64,000 nt of DNA from positions 3,114,897 through 3,178,896 of the forward strand of contig SSNP01000041.1 of NCBI GenBank assembly GCA_006937955.1. The letters are read 5' to 3'. Under the pieces are notes generated by a model, which was not told where the DNA came from, ran no database searches, and was given only the letters and a program-made list of their open reading frames with translations. The first letter of the stretch is position 1. Each line of letters opens with the position of its first letter. This document shows, in pieces, positions 52,701 to 56,900 of the stretch. This DNA comes from Pachypanchax playfairii. Taxonomy: Eukaryota; Chordata; Actinopteri; Cyprinodontiformes; Aplocheilidae. A program made the translations under genes and the position numbers.

Positions 52701-52850
52701 TTAAGGATGTTTTGCAAAGGCAGAAACAGCTCAGATGTTACTGGAGTTCTGAGATGTGGATTCATTGCAGAACTCAGTTCTGGTGCTCATACCTCCGGCA
52801 GAACGCAGAAAGCTCTGCAGCAGCACGCAGAACAGAGCCGCTGTCCACAT
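5566..52850 (-). CDS. itgb5: itgb5, integrin beta-5 subunit (whole gene, 16 coding exons)
   Basis: Beta subunit of an RGD-binding integrin at the plasma membrane; beta-5 pairs with alpha-V and binds vitronectin-type ligands. Joining 16 coding exons gives 2385 nt, 794 residues plus stop, close to the roughly 800 residues of human ITGB5, and all splice phases agree. Seen in the protein: signal peptide (1-20), PSI domain (about 21-70), beta-I domain with MIDAS D142-x-S144-x-S146 and ADMIDAS D149/D150, cysteine-rich I-EGF modules (about 465-650), beta-tail domain, membrane helix (about 718-740), and a cytoplasmic tail starting KLVITIHDRREF with NPLY at 768-771. The tail is beta-5 type: QSxRSRARYEM before ASNPLY, and an ending KSYNG instead of a second NPxY. 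This separates it from beta-1, -3 and -6. A candidate AATAAA for its 3' end lies at 4357-4362. No frameshift or internal stop was found. Confidence 0.96.
5748..5914 (-). CDS. itgb5: itgb5 exon 15: membrane helix and proximal tail
   Basis: Residues 710-765. A hydrophobic helix, about 718-740 (MVLLAVVGSILLIGLVLLAV), is followed by WKLVITIHDRREFSRFQSAR and SRARYEM. The HDRREF stretch is the conserved talin/kindlin-proximal part of the tail. Acceptor ACGCAG, donor ATG|GTAAGG. Confidence 0.96.
6045..7178. mobile_element. Harbinger-like foldback, two inverted copies
   Basis: The left end ATGGTGCGTTCACACCGGCC is repeated inverted at the right end. The left arm (6045-6534) and right arm (6632-7178) are inverted copies of each other with a spacer of about 100 bp that holds a further GCGTTCACACCGG. 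Each arm carries the same frame (plus 6189-6395, minus 6786-7004) reading LWIHPILQMCSEFEELNHLL then QELHIDEVCFQRYCRLSRAL; this resembles the N-terminal part of PIF/Harbinger nucleases (WVHP...FxxYFRLSxxxF). In itgb5 intron 14. Confidence 0.75.
7735..7850 (+). repeat. SINE-like fragment with tRNA-type B box
   Basis: 'gggttcgagtcccagccggg' resembles the B-box/T-arm region of tRNA-derived teleost repeats. No acceptor stem or A box can be paired, so it is not a tRNA gene. Confidence 0.45.
8139..8258 (-). CDS. itgb5: itgb5 exon 14: beta-tail domain
   Basis: Residues 670-709 plus one base: AVLCLYKTDDDCVMKFTYSE and HSSGQSILTALKDP, as in beta-5 (VLCFYKTAKDCVMMFTY in human). Acceptor TCCCAG, donor G|GTCAGT. 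Confidence 0.93.
9977..10779 (+). mobile_element. TIR element with intact exon-like ORF
   Basis: Perfect 13-bp terminal inverted repeats TTTAAAGGAGCAA / TTGCTCCTTTAAA. Inside lies ATG at 10202 opening a 70-codon frame, MAEGGAKRSPEDDREHISSP to FDSELVFLLLDR, whose end coincides with a splice-donor-like GACAG|GTAAGG. The segment TRINIGLAFPRWRALRE recurs in many uncharacterised fish proteins and in the foldback at 60862-61973. In itgb5 intron 13, antisense to the gene. Probably an internally deleted DNA transposon that keeps its parent's 5' end. Confidence 0.65.
10538..10583. repeat. 19-bp inverted repeat with 8-nt loop
   Basis: GGCTAAATGTCTGTAGCGG, then 8 nt, then CCGCTACGGACATTTAGCC. 18 of 19 positions pair exactly and the last is a G-T. 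Lies inside the TIR element 9977-10779. Confidence 0.85.
11526..11626 (-). CDS. itgb5: itgb5 exon 13: beta-tail domain start
   Basis: Residues 636-669 plus one base. ECIECRLFNSGRLADNQTC and CKDEIIT match the start of the beta-5 beta-tail region. Acceptor GCTTCAG, donor A|GTGCGT, a somewhat weak 5' splice site. Confidence 0.92.
12595..12880 (-). mobile_element. tRNA-derived repeat copy
   Basis: Minus strand begins with a tRNA-like head containing GGTCGTCTGGTAACCGGAGG and continues through TGTCCTTGGGCAAGACACTT to a CA-rich tail. The 'cttgcccaaggacac' block is shared with copies near 38200, 47030, 54510, 56510 and 63620. In itgb5 intron 12. Confidence 0.6.
13193..13891 (+). mobile_element. 0.7-kb TIR element, copy 1
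   Basis: Inverted ends TAGCTACGTTTACATG / CATGTAAACGTAGCTA; the outermost TA on both sides may be the target duplication. Very similar to 40234-40942 along its whole length, same orientation. Minus-strand frames read MDLLQVITFMFGFLLVALTK then EYILLLLLHHRRG; the function of this frame is unknown. In itgb5 intron 12. Confidence 0.8.
14247..14469 (-). CDS. itgb5: itgb5 exon 12: I-EGF3/4
   Basis: Residues 562-635 plus two bases. HGECHCGECKCHAGYVGDNC, CSGRGSCVCGRCRC and CEKCPTCPDACGTKR closely follow beta-5. Intron 11, between this exon and exon 11, is 18.1 kb and rich in mobile elements. Donor AG|GTAACT. Confidence 0.95.
16137..16730 (+). mobile_element. 0.6-kb TIR family A, copy 1
   Basis: Starts TTAAAGAGTCAATTTCATAC and ends TGGAAGGGATTCTTTAA; termini are inverted. 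Carries the family marker ACTATGAAG|GTAAGAACAC near its right end. In itgb5 intron 11. Confidence 0.8.
16747..16779. repeat. (CA)n(TA)n microsatellite
   Basis: Alternating CA then TA dinucleotides immediately beside family A copy 1. Confidence 0.95.
18454..19300 (+). mobile_element. TIR element, 'TTTAACTC' family
   Basis: Left end ACACAGTTAAAATTACAGTG and right end inverted (CTACACAGCAAATTCTACAG read on minus), both followed by TTRATTTAACTC. Internal pieces repeat GAGTTAAA/TTTAACTC several times. The middle (about 18605-18970) is paralogous to 25729-25983. In itgb5 intron 11. Confidence 0.65.
20043..20370 (+). mobile_element. Tc1-like transposon 5' fragment
   Basis: ACTGGCCATTTTATTAGGTA is the terminal repeat of a widespread fish Tc1/mariner family, followed by decayed 5' coding sequence. 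No intact transposase remains. In itgb5 intron 11. Confidence 0.75.
21104..21510 (-). mobile_element. TIR family A, copy 2 (truncated)
   Basis: Inverted relative to copy 1; retains the ...AATATGAAACATTTTATAT... block and the CTTTAAA end at 21510, but lacks the end that carries the ATGAAG|GTAAG marker. In itgb5 intron 11. Confidence 0.75.
23428..24003 (+). mobile_element. TIR family A, copy 3
   Basis: Full copy, TTAAAGAGGCCATTTCATAC to TGGAAGGGCCTCTTTAA, with a flanking direct repeat ACATAT on both sides that may be the target duplication. Contains ACTATGAAG|GTAAG. In itgb5 intron 11. Confidence 0.85.
24245..24350 (+). mobile_element. Tc1-like 3' fragment
   Basis: 'aacctcaatgaactgcagca' and 'gaatgggccaaacttcctca' match the 3' coding part of a fish Tc1-like family. 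Short and decayed. Confidence 0.6.
25729..25983 (+). repeat. internal fragment of the 18454-19300 element
   Basis: Shares ACCCACAATGCACTTGGA, TTTGCGCRTCATAAAGCT and GTGAGAGTGAAAATAAAGCC with 18640-18730. Termini absent. Confidence 0.7.
26225..26470 (+). mobile_element. Tc1-like transposase fragment
   Basis: 'attgagtcaaccatgatctc', 'gcttgtccgacggctaaaac' and 'gtgagagactgataaattca' follow the order of a fish Tc1-like transposase 3' half, with internal deletions. Confidence 0.65.
28025..28632 (+). mobile_element. 0.6-kb TIR family B, copy 1
   Basis: Ends TTAAAGCTG / CAGCTTTAA. Contains AACATGGCAGAATCACCG|GTAAGTG at 28209: an ATG, five codons (MAESP) and a consensus donor. Near-identical partner at 31134. 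In itgb5 intron 11. Confidence 0.8.
28743..28810 (+). repeat. short dispersed teleost repeat
   Basis: 'tttatttataaagcgccagt' then 'aaggcacttcacagaaa' is the widespread 'tttattgtatagcgctttt' repeat motif. Confidence 0.4.
30330..30343 (+). promoter_or_regulatory. strong CTCF-like motif
   Basis: CCACTAGGTGGCGC fits the CTCF core CCASYAGRKGGCRS at every position. In itgb5 intron 11, same orientation as the array at 46-1556. Confidence 0.5.
31134..31760 (+). mobile_element. TIR family B, copy 2
   Basis: Second copy of 28025-28632, same orientation, 3.1 kb away. ATGACGGAATCACCG|GTAAGT at 31330 (MTESP). The right end is followed by a small duplication of 'aattaagtatagc' ending near 31797. Confidence 0.8.
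32570..32824 (-). CDS. itgb5: itgb5 exon 11: I-EGF1/2 cysteine-rich repeats
   Basis: Residues 477-561 plus one base. It is dense in cysteine: CGTCHCEPGYLGARCEC, LCSGRGECSCNQCVC, FGKIYGSFCECDDFSCARHK. These are integrin-type EGF modules of the leg. It is markedly more GC-rich than the flanking introns. Donor G|GTAGGAA. Confidence 0.95.
33543..33672 (+). mobile_element. Tc1-like internal fragment beside exon 10
   Basis: 'ttttttggcacactttgggc', 'cattagtaccaa' and 'gttgcagaccatgtcactcc' match the middle of the Tc1-like family seen at 20043. It ends 78 bp from the exon 10 donor, in itgb5 intron 10. Confidence 0.7.
33751..33925 (-). CDS. itgb5: itgb5 exon 10: hybrid end and I-EGF1 start
   Basis: Residues 419-476 plus one base. 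VSFSVGVEARSCPPRGTNQ, IKPVGFKDRLEVAVDYQC and CGC open the cysteine-rich leg. Acceptor TTGGTAG, donor G|GTACTG. A Tc1-like remnant ends 78 bp beyond its donor. Confidence 0.94.
34613..35560 (+). mobile_element. decayed Tc1-like transposon
   Basis: Begins 'gctgtgaaaaagtatttgcc', the terminal repeat of a fish Tc1-like family; inside, a frame reads VKHGGGTVMVWCCFAC-like, the conserved Tc1 transposase core. Multiple stops and frameshifts. In itgb5 intron 9. Confidence 0.75.
38093..38285 (+). mobile_element. tRNA-derived SINE
   Basis: Head 'gtgactcaggaggaagagca' (A-box-like), 'gtggtttgatcccagc' (B-box-like), then 'gtgtctttgggcaagacact' and a tail ending 'aagtgctttaagt'. In itgb5 intron 9. Confidence 0.6.
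38502..38986 (-). mobile_element. TIR family A, copy 4
   Basis: Inverted relative to copies 1, 3 and 5, with an internal deletion of about 100 bp. Its marker CTTCATAGTGGG is the reverse complement of the ATGAAG site. In itgb5 intron 9. Confidence 0.8.
39207..39380 (-). mobile_element. SINE 3' part
   Basis: Minus strand ends AATTTCCCCAGGAATATTAA then TAAAGTATGA, the 3' tail shared by teleost SINEs of this class (compare 46905-47121 and 56380-56615). Confidence 0.5.
40234..40942 (+). mobile_element. 0.7-kb TIR element, copy 2
   Basis: Second copy of the element at 13193-13891 with the same termini and nearly the same sequence, including the minus-strand EYILLLLLHHRRG frame. Here an ATGGCGGGAG|GTAAAC start/donor-like site is seen at about 40508 (copy 1 has ATAGCG). 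In itgb5 intron 9. Confidence 0.8.
41722..41856 (-). CDS. itgb5: itgb5 exon 9: hybrid domain, second part
   Basis: Residues 374-418: NIRSKVELTVLDHPEDISL, FTATCQDGKPLPGLRKCADL, KIGDT. This is the C-terminal half of the hybrid domain after the beta-I insertion. Acceptor CCGCAG, donor ACT|GTGAGT. Confidence 0.94.
43085..43174 (-). CDS. itgb5: itgb5 exon 8: end of beta-I domain
   Basis: Residues 344-373: NFTALIPGTSVELLDQDSKN and VIQLIVNAYN. The acceptor, ATAAAG, is weaker than the CAG/TAG acceptors around it. The preceding intron is only 108 bp. Donor AAT|GTGAGT. Confidence 0.94.
43283..43378 (-). CDS. itgb5: itgb5 exon 7: beta-I domain
   Basis: Residues 312-343, phase 0 at both ends: DYPSLALLGEKLAENNI then FLIFAVTKPLYVIYK. 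Acceptor CTGCAG, donor AAG|GTACAC. A 22-base C tract (G tract in the transcript) lies 79 nt upstream of the acceptor. Confidence 0.95.
43458..43479. repeat. 22-base C tract
   Basis: Uninterrupted C run in itgb5 intron 6. In the transcript it is a G run 79 nt upstream of the exon 7 acceptor. Confidence 0.95.
45855..45955 (+). repeat. SINE tail fragment
   Basis: 'ttgtatagcactttt...gactcaaagttcttcacac' is the tail block of the tRNA-derived repeat family seen at 12595-12880. Confidence 0.45.
46365..46600 (+). mobile_element. Tc1-like transposase 3' fragment
   Basis: 'aaatctaattgagatgccgt', 'aggctgctcatgcccaaaaa' and 'aaacgtttgattgcacttat' follow the 3' half of the family at 34613-35560. In itgb5 intron 6. 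Confidence 0.65.
46905..47121 (-). mobile_element. tRNA-derived SINE, well preserved
   Basis: Minus strand: GGGCAGCGTAGTCTAGCGGA holds an A box and GCGGGTTCGATCTC a B box; then CCTTGGGCAAGATACTGAAC, GAGGATGGGTCAAATGCAAA and a tail near GGGATTAATATAGG. The 5' and 3' ends of the tRNA-like head do not pair, so it is not a functional tRNA gene. It starts 64 bp downstream of the exon 6 donor. Confidence 0.75.
47185..47346 (-). CDS. itgb5: itgb5 exon 6: beta-I domain
   Basis: Residues 258-311, phase 0 at both ends. EKIGWRKGASHLLVFATDD and LGGLVQPHDGQCHL are standard beta-subunit motifs. Acceptor TTAACAG, donor ATG|GTAAGA. A SINE begins about 64 bp beyond the donor. Confidence 0.95.
48551..48719 (-). 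CDS. itgb5: itgb5 exon 5: beta-I domain, specificity loop region
   Basis: Residues 201-257. Starts YKLFPSCVPTFGFRH and ends VSRNRDAPEGGFDAILQAAVC, among the best-conserved integrin beta stretches. The CVPTFGFRH segment lies in the specificity-determining loop. Acceptor TGCACAG, donor CAG|GTGACT. Confidence 0.95.
49163..49745 (+). mobile_element. TIR family A, copy 5
   Basis: Full-length copy with TTAAAGAGGCCATTTCATAC at the left; a (TAA)n stretch (49707-49732) has replaced the conserved bases just inside the right end. In itgb5 intron 4. Confidence 0.85.
50030..50480 (-). mobile_element. LINE ORF2 C-terminal remnant
   Basis: Minus frames read ALGWFTAECEVFGMRVSS then NPKKVKLSLQVGVEV, a decayed form of a teleost non-LTR reverse transcriptase segment (GWFAAECEAAGMRISTSKSE). 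Same family as 2585-3065 but an overlapping upstream part. In itgb5 intron 4. Confidence 0.7.
51304..51553 (-). CDS. itgb5: itgb5 exon 4: beta-I domain with MIDAS
   Basis: Residues 118-200 plus two bases. DVYYLMDLSLSMKDD carries the metal-ion-dependent adhesion site (D142, S144, S146) and the adjacent ADMIDAS aspartates. FRLGFGSFVDK and YTAPKYQENPC follow as in other beta-5 subunits. These residues coordinate the divalent cations that contact the ligand aspartate. Acceptor CTGCAG, donor GG|GTAGGAA. Confidence 0.96.
51639..51846 (-). CDS. itgb5: itgb5 exon 3: PSI end and first hybrid-domain part
   Basis: Residues 49-117 plus one base. It contains the second half of the PSI cysteine pattern (RCDF, KRGCKEQF) and QNDVVQIMPQQISLSLRPG, the conserved strand leading into the hybrid domain. 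Acceptor CTGCAG, donor G|GTAAGAA. The intron to exon 4 is only 85 bp. Confidence 0.93.
52100..52185 (-). CDS. itgb5: itgb5 exon 2: PSI domain, first part
   Basis: Residues 20-48. The cysteines in CEECLLIHPSCAWCAQE form the plexin-semaphorin-integrin knot typical of integrin beta N termini. Acceptor TTCTCAG, donor GAG|GTAAAAG; ends in phase 0. Confidence 0.93.
52793..52850 (-). CDS. itgb5: itgb5 exon 1: start codon and signal peptide
   Basis: Encodes residues 1-19 plus the first base of codon 20. The ATG at 52850-52848 opens MWTAALFCVLLQSFLRSAG, a hydrophobic secretion signal with a likely cleavage site near its end. The donor is GAG|GTATGAG. The exon follows a GC-richer stretch and no in-frame upstream ATG competes with it. 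The true 5' UTR boundary is not visible. Confidence 0.9.
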
Positions 52851-53700
52851 GGTGTCACGGCGCGGTTACCGACGCTCGGTTAGATTCCTCTTCTCAGCAC
52901 GCACGCCAGCGTCCTTACGCTCCCATTACACGTAGTATAAGACTTGTTTATCTTTGTAAATCACAGCCGTGCTCGACCACGTTACGCACATTTCTTGGGT
53001 TAACCGTAACAGCATCCAGAACACGGCACCGTTCCGCAGACCCGATCCTTGTTGTACAACGTAACTTTGTTTGGACGCCTCTGCAGACGTCTTGTCTACT
53101 TCTCACAGATCTGACAGCAGTTTCCAAACTTCTCCTCCATCTTCACGGAGCGGTTTGTTTCTCCAAACTGAGAACAAAAACGAGACTTAAAGTGGAAAAA
53201 ATCATCGAAGAAAAGCAAAACAAAGCAACGGTGATTTTCCCCTCTGGATTTAGTGCCGCTCTGCTGAGTTTGGCCGGTTTACGTGCCCACCTGAGGCTCC
53301 GCCCATCCCTTAACTGGGATGATGCTGCATTCACTGTCCCTCGGAAAGTATCCATCCGGGACTAAAACGTGGAGATGAGGCTGCTTTCTCTGACCAGTGA
53401 TTAAAGCACAACACAGCAGACCGTCATCAGCTTTTTATTGACATTCAAAACAAATCCCTGCATTTTCAAGCTACAATTTATGCAGTTTTCTTTAAAACAA
53501 TGCTTCTAGCTAAAGAGATGTCCTTGTAAAAATCCAAAATGAAATGTTTTTCAAAATGCAAACTAATATATCATAAACAACCTAACAGCTTGTCACTTAT
53601 ATTCTTTAGCTTCTACTCTTTTAAGATAAAAAATACAAACTAAATGACTGATGCAATTCTAACAAACAAGTGGCAACAACAGAAGCTCTGAGGAAGTTTC
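52851..53700. other. itgb5 upstream flank and rbm44 3' UTR
   Basis: The 850-bp gap between the two genes. The part next to itgb5 exon 1 (to about 53360) is richer in G+C and CpG than the surrounding DNA, as expected for a promoter; no TATA box stands out. The distal part holds the rbm44 3' end. Confidence 0.6.
53434..53439 (-). promoter_or_regulatory. AATAAA poly(A) signal, probable rbm44 3' end
   Basis: Canonical hexamer on the minus strand, 262 nt after the rbm44 stop codon and before the itgb5 start, in the only short intergenic gap. A 3' UTR of about 280 nt would follow. Confidence 0.5.
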
Positions 53701-53991
53701 CTATGACTGTGGAGAAGGGTCTACTTTGGTCAGCAGGTCAGAAACCATGTCTCTGACAGTTACGAGAGGCAGGGTGACGAGGACACCTCGGTGTGTTTCA
53801 TTCAGCTCCATCAGAGCATCAAAGATTTTCTGCCTGCCGACACGCGCGTGGAGCTGCATCAGCTCAGCCATGAGGATGTCCAAGCTGGCCATGGTGCCGA
53901 AATGCAGGGGCACAAAGGTTTTCTGTGCAAGGGATGATGTGCAGACAGCCACACTGCTTTTGATCCTGGGGCTGACAGGTGCACAAGTTAG
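53701..53991 (-). CDS. rbm44: rbm44 coding exon 8: C-terminal helical region and stop
   Basis: Residues 405-500, then TAG at 53703-53701. FGTMASLDILMAELMQLHAR then VGRQKIFDALMELNETHRG form the conserved C-terminal region of RBM44. Acceptor TTGCAG after a pyrimidine tract; phase 0, so it can join exon 7 directly. Confidence 0.8.
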   Translation of the reverse strand, partial: LTCAPVSPRIKSSVAVCTSSLAQKTFVPLHFGTMASLDILMAELMQLHARVGRQKIFDALMELNETHRGVLVTLPLVTVRDMVSDLLTKVDPSPQS

Positions 53992-56900
53992 CTGCAATAA
54001 AGAGAGAGTGCAAACAGCACAAGCAGATGTTAGAAAGTAAATCAAACTGGTGGCACAAACAGTTCAACAGCATTCAGGATTACTGCTAGTTGTATCTGTG
54101 TATCAGTAACGCCTCGAAGCAAAGACTTAATGTTCTAGAATATGTGACCATTAAAAAGTCAAAGATCTCAAACCGTTTTTCATGGTGTGATCAATTTGTT
54201 GGTATTTCACCCTTTAATAAAACATTAAAATGCTGACATGATCGTTGTCCATATTTCATTACATTCTCAAATACTGTTAACACAGTGAAAAGAAAAAAGG
54301 TGAGAATCAATTGGAAAAAAAACACATTTAGGAAATATTTGAAGTTTGTTCTACAGGGAACATTTTTAATTTCAACATTTTTCCCTCACTAATCCAGACA
54401 CTCATTCAGAACTTGCTAATATTTATATTATTTATGCTGAGCTTTTCTTTTCTCACTCATACAACTATAAAGTTTATGTAAGGCAGAGGGGAGTACAACG
54501 TCTTGCCCAAGGACACTTTAGCATGCGGTAGGTTAAGACATGAAACTCCTGTCTGAGCCACAGCCATTTAATGTAGTGGTGTCCAATCCTGATCCCAGAG
54601 GGCCATTATCCTGCAAGCTTAGTGAACTGGTGGCCCTTAATTGGCTCCATAACTGTGAAGAAGTTCTTGGTTTCTAAAAGGTTGGTGACCTCCGCTTTAG
54701 ATATTCTTCTGGTCTAACACATCTGGTTTGAATGAACTGTTGATTTTGCAGAGTTTGATTATGTGTCAAGAGGACACAAGATTTATAAAACAAAACATTA
54801 ACTGGGTTTCCTCATTATGGAAAACCCTCAACAAGAGTGTCTTCAGTTAGAAGCTTCTTCAGATCCAACACAGACACTACAGGAGACCCTTCTCGTCCAC
54901 AGCTGGAACCCTCTACAGGAGACCCTTCTCGTCCACAGCTGGAACCCTCTACATTAAAAAAAGTTTTCTTGAATTTGAAATCAATTAAAAAAAAAGAACA
55001 ACAAAAGGTCATCAAAGTAACAGAAGGGCTTCACACTGGATATAAAATCAGTTAGAATAGGGTGATGCTCATCTTTGTGCAGCATCACCTCTTCGTGTAA
55101 CATCTGTCTGTAAACATCTGGGATGTTCAGTTGCTGGAGCAGAGAGGAACGTCATCCCATTCTTGTCTGATGCAGGATTCTAGGTGCTCAACAGTTTTGG
55201 GTCTTTGTTGCTGAATTTTGTGTTACATAAAGTCTAAAATATGTTCTACTGGTGAGAGATGTGGACTGCAGGCAGGTCAGTTCAGCACATAGACTCTTCT
55301 CCAGTGACGCCATGTTGTAAGAGGTTTATCATTATCTTACTGAAACATATAAGAACTTCCCCAAAAGAGACGGGAGCGGATGCTACTCAAAACGTGTGTA
55401 AGCTGCCCCCCCCACGCCTCCAAAAATAAAATAAAATCATTGCATTCTGTTTTTTGTCATTTTTTGGCAATTGAGTTGTATTTTTGAAAATAAACAATTA
55501 ATAGTTTTTGAGGGATTTTTTTTCTTAAGATGTCACGTTGATCAAAAAGAGCCTCACAAATTTTAACATTGAAAACATACAAGAAATATATCATTTCCCA
55601 CTTAAGGTGAAAATCATTTATCTGCTGAAACCAGTAACAAGAAACCCAAACATGTGGGATAATTGGTGAAAATGTACAAATTAATGATTAAAGTTCTTCA
55701 AAATATAAATCTTTTTTCACAGCACTGTATTGTTGAGGTAAATTAATCTTATTTTAAAACGGTGAGCGTCGTGTTGTAGTCAAAACGGCTCCCGCCAGCT
55801 GCTCCACATGTGAAGTGTGGCTGAACATTACATCGACATTCAGTTCTCTCGGTAAACTCACCCAATTTAGAGCCATTTACAATCACCATGGCAACTCCAG
55901 AGGATGCAGCTAGAGAGATGGACCATTTTTAGAACACGTTTAATAAGCTGACTAAGAAAATACATCTGCAGATACAATAACACAAAAACTACATCTAACT
56001 AAGCTGGAAATAAAAGAAAGAAAGGGGAGATTTTGATGTTGATTTGTAATTTAAAACAGTTCATGAATCTCACTGAAGAAAAATTAGACAAAAAGAATGT
56101 ATTATAACAACATCTGACCTCAAATCAAGAAGAAAAGCTGATGGACAGCAGGTATTTCTCAAACAACTGCATCAAATCAATCTGGAAAAGTTTCATGTAA
56201 AACCCCTCTATCCAAAAACAGAATTTTACTGGAAGAACCATTAATAAAATGCTTTTAATTTGCTTATCAGATTTTACAGGCATCAGTTTGATAACGTTCA
56301 AGATGTGGCTTGTTTGGATCAGCTGCAAGGAAAAATCTCATCTCTCTGAAAACAACATGGCAGCTGAATATTTAAGCATTTGCTTGATTATGATTGATAC
56401 TTTTATTGATCCTCTTGTGGAAATTATTTCTCTAGATTTGACCTATCGGTGAGGAGCAGAGATAAGCCATCTGTACAGCCCCAGGAGGAAGTTTCAGGGT
56501 TTAGTAGCTTGCCCAAGGACACTTCAACACGTAACCTGCTGGGACCGGGTATCAAACCCCGGTCTTCCGATCAGAAGACGATCTCCTTCCCCATTAGGCT
56601 CCAACTGCACCTCCTTTGGTTTTTGAAATTCTTTTGTTGTGAATTTGTTTTATTTATTAAGTTTTCAGTGAAATTAAAATATATTTTTTCCGTGTTTGTT
56701 TATTTTTTGTTAAACCAGGAAGGTCCAACTCGTGCAGCCAGTCTTTATCCTGGGAGTCCTGATGTTATGTACTCATCATCAAAAACCTATACTGCCCTCT
56801 GCTGGCCTTTACAAGACAAGAACTGACTGATGGATCAAGAAGATCCAAAGTTCCATAAAGAACTATTTCATTCATTATTTGTCATTCCTGAGCACGACAC

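Noticed and set aside
52712..53365. 217-codon plus-strand open frame, the longest in the window
   Set aside because: It runs antisense through itgb5 exon 1 and its GC-richer upstream flank, has no recognisable domain, and its length can be explained by local base composition. A divergent promoter transcript is possible but the protein is not supported.
55860..55930. Plus-strand short frame MATPEDAAREMDHF with good start context
   Set aside because: Only 14 codons, opposite to rbm44, with no splice donor in frame before the stop.
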